NCBI GenBank assembly: GCA_045614225.1
Contig: JAZLCO010000062.1
Coordinates: forward strand, 1 to 13,865
DNA from: UBA9715 sp045614225
GTDB taxonomy: Bacteria; Actinomycetota; Coriobacteriia; Coriobacteriales; Eggerthellaceae
Length of the DNA: 13,865 nucleotides
Direction: 5' to 3'
The translations under genes and the position numbers were made by a program. The notes under the pieces were generated by a model that made no database searches, had not been told where the DNA came from, and saw nothing but the letters and a program-made list of their open reading frames with translations. Numbering within the stretch: the stretch's first letter is position 1; the number at the start of each line of letters is the position of its first letter. Positions 1 through 4,181 of this stretch are shown here, in pieces.

Positions 1-510
1 TACGGCATGATTCCCTCGTTCGTGGCCACGTTGCCGGCGTCGGGCGAGTTTCCTCTTCTGGGTGCCATCGCCAGCTCGGGCGCCATGGCTGCGGGCGTGG
101 TAGCGGAAATCCTCTGGGGCGGTCTGGGCGAGAAGAACATCCTGGCAACCGTCGTTGCCGCATGCGCCTGCGCCATCGGCGGCTTGGTGCTGTTCGCGAT
201 TGCGCCCGCGCAATGGCCGCTCATCTGCGTGGCCGCCGTTGCCTACGGGATGATCTACGGAGAGCAGACCGTGTTCTGCCCAATCGTGACGCGCCAGTTC
301 TACGGCATGCGCTCCTACGGCGAGCTGTACTCGACGGTGTCCACCGTCATCTGCATCGGCGTCATCGCCAGCTCGTTCATCGGCGGCACGATCGTCAACG
401 TTGCAGGAAGCTATTTGGCCATGTTCGCTTTCATCGGCACGGCTTTGCTCGTGGCATGCTTGCTGCTTGTGGTGGCGGGCAAGCTGCAGGCCAAGGATCG
501 GCGAGGGTAA
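1..510 (+). CDS. MFS transporter, C-terminal part (5' end outside window)
   Basis: The reading frame is open from base 1 and ends at the TAA at 508-510, so the gene starts upstream of the window and about 169 residues are visible. The product has at least four strongly hydrophobic segments. The first loop carries a short charged stretch (WGGLGEKN) of the kind that separates transmembrane helices in the major facilitator superfamily, and a second cytoplasmic-type motif (TRQFYGMRSYGELYS) resembles the G-x-R-x-x-G-E-like loop of oxalate/formate-type MFS carriers. It ends in a basic tail (KLQAKDRRG). The substrate cannot be told from this half. A REP-like element begins at the base after the stop codon. 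Assignment to MFS rests on hydrophobicity and loop motifs only, so a related secondary carrier is possible. Confidence 0.75.
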   Translation, partial: YGMIPSFVATLPASGEFPLLGAIASSGAMAAGVVAEILWGGLGEKNILATVVAACACAIGGLVLFAIAPAQWPLICVAAVAYGMIYGEQTVFCPIVTRQFYGMRSYGELYSTVSTVICIGVIASSFIGGTIVNVAGSYLAMFAFIGTALLVACLLLVVAGKLQAKDRRG

Positions 511-540
511 ATAGGGGACGGGCTCGGTGTTCAGGTGAAT
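511..540 (+). repeat. REP-like dispersed element, copy 1
   Basis: This stretch shares the core GGGGACGGGCTCGGTGTTCA with similar stretches at 1632-1661 and 3355-3384. The best copy (3355-3384) is bounded by TGAACA and TGTTCA, a 6-bp inverted repeat. This copy has lost the left arm (TAAATA instead). It begins directly after the stop codon of the transporter gene. Confidence 0.55.
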
Positions 541-642
541 GATCTCCAGCCCCTTGTTCGTTGATCATCCGATTCATCATGTCCAAGAAGCATTACCCGC
601 GTTAGCCGGGCGTATCGGCTACTGCCAGCTCCCCGCGCTTCC

Positions 643-671
643 TTGACAAAGTGATTGTAATACAGTAATAC
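643..671 (+). promoter_or_regulatory. sigma70-type promoter of the first toxin-antitoxin operon
   Basis: TTGACA at 643-648 and TAATAC at 666-671 are separated by exactly 17 bp, close to the vegetative consensus. Transcription would start near 678, leaving a 5' leader of about 118 nt before the antitoxin ATG at 796. The -10 box lies in a small direct repeat (TAATACAG at 660-667 partly overlapping TAATACAG at 666-673). The box TGTAATACA at 656-664 also occurs upstream of the second module (6469-6477) and may be the antitoxin operator. Confidence 0.7.
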
Positions 672-795
672 AGATAGTACAGCAGCGCGAGAACAATGCA
701 GAATCGAAAGCTGTAATCGAAGAGCGACGTCTATTTACGCTTGCATTTTTTCGACGGTTCGAAGCGGTTGCAAAGGCGGCAGATTGGAGCAGAGT

Positions 796-1113
796 ATGAC
801 CCCAGTTGTCACAGCGCGCGTGCCAGAGGGCGTAAGGGCGCGGGGAGTTGACGTTCTGCGTGAAATAGGGTCGTCCACATCCGAGCTTATCAATGCCGCA
901 TTTGAGTATGTCATCAAAGAGCGGGAGCTGCCGAAGCCGCGAGTGCGGCAGGAAGACGCGTTGCAACCGCACAAAATCAGCCCCGAGCAGCTTGCGCAAG
1001 CCGCCTCGTTCATGGAAAGCGTGAAAGTGTCTGTCCCTGCAGAATGGGAAGATGCCCCGTTCGAGGACCTGCTCGACAGTGCGATGGAGGAGCGGTATGC
1101 GCATCTTCGCTGA
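796..1113 (+). CDS. RelB/DinJ-family antitoxin, module 1
   Basis: This 105-residue protein has the layout of RelB/DinJ antitoxins. An N-terminal ribbon-helix-helix-like segment (TPVVTARVPEGVRARGVDVL) would bind the operator, and a following helix (SSTSELINAAFEYVI) would dimerise. The acidic C-terminal half would wrap the toxin. The ATG at 796 was chosen because GGAG at 786-789 sits 6 nt before it; an in-frame TTG at 784 overlaps that ribosome site and is less likely. The gene overlaps the downstream PIN toxin by 17 bp, so the two are translated from one message. Its partner is a PIN nuclease rather than a RelE/YafQ-type toxin, so this is a mixed module. Family assignment is by pattern, not alignment. 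Confidence 0.8.
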   Translation: MTPVVTARVPEGVRARGVDVLREIGSSTSELINAAFEYVIKERELPKPRVRQEDALQPHKISPEQLAQAASFMESVKVSVPAEWEDAPFEDLLDSAMEERYAHLR

Positions 1114-1552
1114 CACGAACGTGCTTTTCGATATTTTCGCACAGCGGGAGCCGTTCAAGGAATCGTCCTACAAGCTCATGATTATGCAGATGTTCGACGA
1201 CGTTGAAATCTGGACCGCCCAGCAGTCGTATCTGAACGTTTTCTATGTGCTGAAGAAGGTGCAGCCGGCGTCCGATGTCCAAAAAGCTCTTTTCGCGAGC
1301 CTTGAGCATGTAAACGTCTGCACGACAGGCCATGCAGACGTCCAGGCAGCGCTTCAAGCGGGTTGGGACGACGTCGAGGATGCGCTTATAGCCCTTTCCT
1401 GCAAGAACTTGGCAGCCGACTACCTGCTGACTCGCGACGAGAAACAGGAAGGCTTCAAGCACATGGGTATTCCCTCGCTCACCCCCGAGGAGTTCTTCGA
1501 GATGTGGGAGAAAGAGCGCGGAGTGTTGTACGACGAGATCGAGCTCCCATAG
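1097..1552 (+). CDS. PIN-domain toxin (VapC-like ribonuclease), module 1
   Basis: The 151-residue product starts MRIFADTNVLFDIF, the classic PIN beta-strand with the first metal-binding aspartate (D6 in DTN). Further acidic residues expected for the PIN active site are in WDDVEDAL (D91-D95) and TRDE (D114). In VapC-type toxins these residues hold Mg2+ or Mn2+ and the enzyme cuts tRNA or other RNA; here that role is inferred. The ATG at 1097 has GGAGGAG at 1086-1092 and lies inside the antitoxin gene; an upstream in-frame ATG at 1052 gives a basic, non-homologous extension and is rejected. The tail (ERGVLYDEIELP) resembles that of the second PIN toxin (EKGISYADIEY). A terminator follows at 1717-1750. 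Confidence 0.85.
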   Translation: MRIFADTNVLFDIFAQREPFKESSYKLMIMQMFDDVEIWTAQQSYLNVFYVLKKVQPASDVQKALFASLEHVNVCTTGHADVQAALQAGWDDVEDALIALSCKNLAADYLLTRDEKQEGFKHMGIPSLTPEEFFEMWEKERGVLYDEIELP

Positions 1553-1631
1553 CTGCTTTTATCGCATGGCGTCATGCCGGCTTTTTCGCGTTGATGCAAG
1601 CACGGACCTTTGCCTGCAGTTCGGATGAAGA

Positions 1632-1661
1632 TGAACAGGGAATGGGTTCGGTGTTCGGGTG
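1632..1661 (+). repeat. REP-like dispersed element, copy 2
   Basis: TGAACA at 1632-1637 and TGTTCG at 1652-1657 flank GGGAATGGGTTCGG, a diverged version of the element seen at 511-540 and 3355-3384. It lies 80 bp after the toxin stop codon, in the same orientation as the other two copies. Confidence 0.5.
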
Positions 1662-1716
1662 GACGGTCCTTCGCCCCTGTGTGCTGGTACGGTGCGCTGA
1701 TCTAAGGAATGAGTCG

Positions 1717-1750
1717 AATGAGCCGTTCCCCCGGGGAGCGACTCATTTTC
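1717..1750 (+). terminator. rho-independent terminator of toxin-antitoxin module 1
   Basis: AATGAG (1717-1722) pairs with CTCATT (1742-1747). After one mismatch, CGTTCCC (1724-1730) pairs with GGGAGCG (1734-1740, one G-T pair). TTTTC and more T-rich sequence follow. An alternative outer stem AATGAGTCG (1708-1716) with CGACTCATT (1739-1747) is also possible. The T-run lies on the plus-strand side, so it serves the toxin operon. It lies just beyond the stop of the convergent minus-strand gene at 1778, but lacks a T-run in that direction. Confidence 0.65.
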
Positions 1751-1777
1751 GTTGCGTTGGCAGGAGTGGGTCTCGCT

Positions 1778-2044
1778 TTACCACTCGTAACCGCAATAAT
1801 TGCAATGATGGACTCCGTGGAGATAGTCCTCGCTGATGTTGTGATGACCGCACTTCGGGCAGGTCGGTTTGGCGCAGTTCTCGGGGTCGGCATTGTCGCC
1901 GCCTGCGATGGCTGCGAGCACCTCGTCGGGCACGGGGATCTTGTTCTCGCGGGCAAGCGCCAACAGCTCTTCGGCGTTGTCGCATGCGCGGGCTTTTTTC
2001 TGTAGTTCGGGATCCAGGTCTTTGATGTAGCTTTCGATGCTCAT
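1778..2044 (-). CDS. Nif11-type leader peptide fused to a zinc-ribbon tail (possible RiPP precursor)
   Basis: This small gene encodes 88 residues. Residues 1-49 look like a Nif11-type leader: an N-terminal helix (MSIESYIKDLDPELQKKA), the segment NAEELLALARENKIPVPDE, and a final AIAGG double-glycine site at 48-49. The tail (50-88) has C57 and two CxxC knuckles, CPKC (62-65) and CNYC (81-84), ending GYEW, which is a zinc-ribbon layout. AGGAGG on the minus strand (2056-2051) lies 6 nt before the ATG, giving firm support for the start. No maturation enzyme, peptidase or ABC exporter lies in the window, so it is an orphan. It may be a RiPP precursor whose leader is cut after GG, or a small zinc-ribbon protein that only borrowed the helical leader fold. 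Both readings are inference. Confidence 0.75.
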   Translation of the reverse strand: MSIESYIKDLDPELQKKARACDNAEELLALARENKIPVPDEVLAAIAGGDNADPENCAKPTCPKCGHHNISEDYLHGVHHCNYCGYEW

Positions 2045-2094
2045 ATTTGGCCTCCTCTTAAGCGGATGGCGTTGCGCTGTTTGGCTTTCAGTTA

Positions 2095-2123
2095 ATTATA
2101 CGGGGTTGATGCCGCATCGTTTC
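2095..2123 (-). promoter_or_regulatory. promoter of the Nif11/zinc-ribbon gene
   Basis: On the minus strand a perfect TATAAT lies at 2100-2095, about 44 nt upstream of the ribosome-site/ATG region after allowing for the start point. The matching -35 position (2123-2118, GAAACG) is poor, so the promoter is called from the -10 box and spacing only. Confidence 0.45.
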
Positions 2124-2158
2124 ACGACGCAGTGTTGTTTATGGCAAAACGTTTGCCC

Positions 2159-2222
2159 GCGCTGCAACGAGGAACTTGCCCGCATGTTCGGCTGCTCGTT
2201 TGTGGATTACGTGCCGACTTGA
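2159..2222 (+). pseudogene. 3' remnant of the repeated unknown gene (copy A)
   Basis: The reading CNEELARMFGCSFVDYVPT, ending at TGA 2220-2222, matches the extreme C-terminus of the two larger copies (SDEELA-x-x-FGCSFADYVP at 3401-3703 and 7282-7707). The DNA match is equally clear (for example TGTTCGGCTGCTCGTTTG at 2185). Nothing upstream in this frame matches the rest of the protein, so only about 20 codons survive. The overlap with a minus-strand gene fragment (2207-2299) shows that the gap has been rearranged. Confidence 0.65.
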
Positions 2223-2299
2223 GGGCTGCCTTCCAATTGGAAGTTTGGCTCGTCCGGCAGGTTCGAGTAGTCGCCGTACAGGTGGGAGTACTCGATGAG
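2207..2299 (-). pseudogene. C-terminal fragment of an unidentified minus-strand gene
   Basis: Read on the minus strand from 2299 to the TAA at 2209-2207, the frame gives LIEYSHLYGDYSNLPDEP followed by NFQLEGSPQVGT. It has strong G/C preference at third positions, the look of real coding sequence, but no start codon and no upstream continuation. Upstream it runs into a scrambled reverse-orientation copy of the REP-like element (around 2300-2336). It is best read as the tail of a gene cut by rearrangement; I do not recognise the family. Confidence 0.35.
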
Positions 2300-2388
2300 G
2301 GGTCCGCTCCCTGTTCACCAAGTCAACCGAGCCCGTTGAATGTCGCTAACAGCAAAACGATTAAATACAAACATTTGTTCCTTTTTTA

Positions 2389-2397
2389 TGGTATACT
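2389..2397 (+). promoter_or_regulatory. extended -10 promoter of the BRO-N gene
   Basis: TG-G-TATACT forms an extended -10 box in a locally AT-rich stretch (2350-2400). No good -35 hexamer lies 16-18 bp upstream, as is usual for extended -10 promoters. It lies about 88 bp before the ATG at 2485. Confidence 0.45.
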
Positions 2398-2484
2398 TCC
2401 TATGAAAGCTGAATAGGTTGGGGCGTAAGCAATCGACTCCTAACCCTCTTCGGGGACAGCCACATCGGAATCGAAGGGGTCGAT

Positions 2485-3354
2485 ATGGATACCAGTATCG
2501 TCAAGCAATTCGAAGATCATCAAATCCGCAGCGCATGGAGCGCCGAGGAGGAGCGCTGGTACTTCAGCATCGTCGACGTGGTCGGTGCTTTGACGGACCA
2601 ATCGAGCACTCGTGGCGCAAGCACGTATTGGGCCGTGCTTAAAAAGCGCCTGGTAAACGAAGGCGCAAATCAACTGCTTACAAATTGTAAGCAGTTGAAA
2701 ATGCCCGCAAAAGACGGACGCATGCGTCGAACTGATGTTGCTGACACAGAGCAACTGCTCCGCATCATCCAGTCCATCCCCTCGAAGCGCGCCGAGCCGT
2801 TCAAGCAGTGGCTCGCGCAGGTCGGAGCGGAGCGCATCCAGGAAACCATCGACCCCGAGCTCGCCATGCAGCGCGCCATGGATACCTACGCCAAGAAGGG
2901 CTATTCGGAGGGATGGATTCGCCAGCGCCTCTTGTCGATCGACATCCGCAAGGAACTAACGAGCGAATGGCAGCAGCGTGGCGTTCGCAAAGGCAGCGAG
3001 TTCGCCATTCTCACCGACGAGATTTCCCGCGCATGGAGCGGCATGAGTACGCGCGAATACAAGGACTTCAAGGGTCTTACGAACGAAAACCTGCGCGACA
3101 ACATGAGCAATACCGAGCTGGTGCTTAACATGCTTGCGGAAACCACCACAACAGAGATTTCGAGAGCTGAGGAGCCGATTAGTTTCGAGGAAAACTGCGA
3201 TGTTGCCCGCAGGGGCGGAACGATTGCTGGCAACGCGCGTAAGCAAATCGAAGCGGAAACGGGTCGCCCTGTCATCACCGCGATGAATGCGCTCGACTTC
3301 GCGCAGGTTATCGCTGGCGTTTTGCAGGACATCGACCCCGAAGACAAAGCCTGA
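2485..3354 (+). CDS. BRO-N/antirepressor-family protein (COG3617-like)
   Basis: The 289-residue protein opens with a BRO-N domain: VKQFEDHQIRSAW, then WYFSIVDVVGALTD (about 25-38) and a helical segment with YWAVLKKRL. The middle contains the conserved DVADTEQLLRIIQSIPSKRAEPFKQWLA run (84-111) and a C-terminal region with RKELTSEWQQRG and LRDNMSNTELVLNMLAE. This is a common family of chromosomal and prophage antirepressor-like proteins, related to DinD; most members have no proven role. AAGGGG at 2474-2479 precedes the ATG. Codons 63-71 form a perfect palindrome (2671-2697). No other phage gene is nearby, so it is an isolated accessory gene. A REP-like element starts at the base after the stop codon, followed by a truncated copy of an unknown gene. 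Confidence 0.85.
   Translation: MDTSIVKQFEDHQIRSAWSAEEERWYFSIVDVVGALTDQSSTRGASTYWAVLKKRLVNEGANQLLTNCKQLKMPAKDGRMRRTDVADTEQLLRIIQSIPSKRAEPFKQWLAQVGAERIQETIDPELAMQRAMDTYAKKGYSEGWIRQRLLSIDIRKELTSEWQQRGVRKGSEFAILTDEISRAWSGMSTREYKDFKGLTNENLRDNMSNTELVLNMLAETTTTEISRAEEPISFEENCDVARRGGTIAGNARKQIEAETGRPVITAMNALDFAQVIAGVLQDIDPEDKA
2671..2697. repeat. 27-bp perfect palindrome inside the BRO-N gene
   Basis: The arms CAACTGCTTACAA (2671-2683) and TTGTAAGCAGTTG (2685-2697) are perfectly complementary around a single central A. It covers exactly nine in-frame codons (QLLTNCKQL). It could be a protein-binding site or an mRNA hairpin, or partly a chance product of the conserved TNC-x-x-LK motif. Confidence 0.8.
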
Positions 3355-3384
3355 TGAACAGGGGACGGGTTCAGTGTTCAGGCA
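3355..3384 (+). repeat. REP-like dispersed element, copy 3 (most complete)
   Basis: TGAACA (3355-3360) and TGTTCA (3375-3380) form a 6-bp inverted repeat around GGGGACGGGTTCAG. The element begins directly after the BRO-N stop codon and ends where similarity to the unknown gene at 7282-7707 starts (about 3381), so it marks the breakpoint that removed that gene's 5' end. Confidence 0.65.
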
Positions 3385-3400
3385 GACGCTGTTCTACCAC

Positions 3401-3703
3401 ATGAAGACCGAGATCAGCGGGACCATGGTCAGGTGGATCCTCGAGAAGGAGGACGGCTACCCGTCTTTCCGCAGCTGCGGCTTTTCCGAAGACGAGATCG
3501 AGTTGATCAGCGAGACGTACGCTGCGAAGTTCGAGCATGCCAATCAGGTCATGGCCGACAACGGGCGTCCTCCGCTGTTCAGCGACCCCCAAGATTCGTA
3601 CCGGTCCGCCCAGGAGCATGCGGAGCTCATGAAGGAGCGAAGCGACGAGGAGCTTGCCAGCATGTTCGGCTGCTCGTTTGCAGATTACGTGCCAGCTGGA
3701 TGA
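3401..3703 (+). pseudogene. 5'-truncated copy of the repeated unknown gene (copy B)
   Basis: From about 3381 to 3690 the DNA and protein closely match the full-length gene at 7282-7707. Over roughly 101 aligned residues (FYHMKTEISG to FADYVP) I count 14 differences, mostly conservative. The first roughly 27 residues of the full-length protein are replaced by the REP-like element. The first in-frame ATG left is 3401, with no ribosome site before it, so expression is doubtful. The C-terminus also differs: this copy stops at YVPAG while the other continues for about 15 residues. Conserved features include SCGFS-x-DEIELI, ADNGRPPLFSDP and RSAQEHAELM. No known domain recognised. If it is translated, it would be a 100-residue acidic soluble protein. 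Confidence 0.6.
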
Positions 3704-3878
3704 AGCCGCTCGTGCCTACGGTGCTTTCGGCGCGGCGGAAGACGCGCCGTTCGAGCCTTTGGGCGAAGTCGAGAGATTCGACTCATCTATAGGCATGCTT
3801 ACGCTGATGCTTGCACTGCATGAGCGTATGATGCGAACGCACCACGAGGACCTCGATATTCTGCCTGGTCATGGCTAG
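3694..3878 (+). pseudogene. possible frameshifted remnant after copy B
   Basis: Overlapping the end of copy B in another frame, the sequence reads QLDEAARAYGAFGAAEDAP, then FEPLGEVERFDSSIGMLTLM and a short tail to the TAG at 3876-3878. The third-position G/C preference and helical composition look coding, but no start codon or ribosome site serves it. It may be the shifted tail of copy B or the end of another lost gene. Low confidence. Confidence 0.25.
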
Positions 3879-3892
3879 ACGGCCCTCCCCTA

Positions 3893-3910
3893 ATGGGCAA
3901 ATATGCCCAT
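3893..3910. promoter_or_regulatory. operator-like inverted repeat at the -35 position
   Basis: ATGGGCA (3893-3899) and TGCCCAT (3904-3910) form a perfect 7-bp inverted repeat with a 4-nt centre. It overlaps the place where a -35 box (about 3907-3912) should be, and no -35 consensus is present there. This position suits an activator or repressor of the channel gene. It could instead be a hairpin ending upstream transcription, but no T-run follows. Confidence 0.45.
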
Positions 3911-3926
3911 ACATACTAACTTTTCA

Positions 3927-3935
3927 TGATATACT
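3927..3935 (+). promoter_or_regulatory. extended -10 promoter of the channel gene leader
   Basis: TG-A-TATACT is an extended -10 box. Transcription would begin near 3942, just before the structured leader, leaving about 240 nt of 5' UTR before the ATG at 4182. Confidence 0.55.
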
Positions 3936-3941
3936 GTGCTT

Positions 3942-4073
3942 GCTCCGGGGGAGTAGTTGGCGTGCATGGCACGTGGCGAAGCCACCAGCAAGGTGCGAAA
4001 ACGGCATCTGGTTAGTCTTAAACAGCGAGACTCCCAGCTCAGGCCTATAGGCCGAGCTGCGAGTTTTCTTTTT
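3942..4073 (+). ncRNA. structured 5' leader with intrinsic terminator, candidate riboswitch
   Basis: A closing helix GGGAGT (3949-3954) with ACTCCC (4030-4035) encloses a multi-branched region. It holds CGTGC-ATG-GCACG (3961-3973), TGGC-GAA-GCCA (3974-3984) and CCAG (3985-3988) with CTGG (4008-4011), the last capped by GTGC/GCAT. The terminator follows directly, and its base uses the same ACTC bases as the closing helix, so the two compete. The ends, GGGGAGTAG near 3948-3956 and GCGAGAC at 4025-4031, resemble the borders of yybP-ykoY (Mn2+) riboswitches (GGGGAGUAG...GCAAGAC). The internal Mn2+-site sequence of that class is not visible, so I do not assign the class. The downstream gene is an ion channel, which would fit ion or nucleotide sensing (inference). 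Confidence 0.5.
4030..4073 (+). terminator. leader terminator (attenuator) of the channel gene
   Basis: CAGCTC (4035-4040) pairs with GAGCTG (4054-4059). After a bulged A, GGCC (4042-4045) pairs with GGCC (4050-4053) around a TATA loop. ACTC (4030-4033) with GAGT (4061-4064) extends the base. TTTTCTTTTT follows at 4064-4073. It lies within the leader, over 100 nt before the gene start, so it is an attenuator rather than an end-of-gene terminator. Confidence 0.75.
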
Positions 4074-4181
4074 CGGGGCCAATTCGCGCAATTGAGGCAC
4101 TAGTTGGGGAGGGCGATGGCGCGCGAGGGTGGCTGATGTGTCCCATCGCTGGTCAGAGGGCGATTCGAGATGGAGGCGAAA

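Noticed and set aside
603..621. Hairpin TAGCCG/CGGCTA as terminator of the transporter gene
   Set aside because: Six base pairs, no T-run, and it lies nearly 100 bp after the stop codon, so it is not supported.
1563..1586. Terminator directly after toxin 1 (GCATG-GCGT-CATGC then CTTTTT)
   Set aside because: The stem is only five base pairs and separated from the T-run by CGG; the hairpin at 1717-1750 is much better. It may still contribute weakly.
3942..4035. TPP riboswitch reading, because ATCTGGTTAGT near 4006-4016 resembles the TPP GATCTGGTTAGTACCAG stretch
   Set aside because: The essential CTGAGA element and the matching helices are missing, and the downstream gene is not a thiamin gene.
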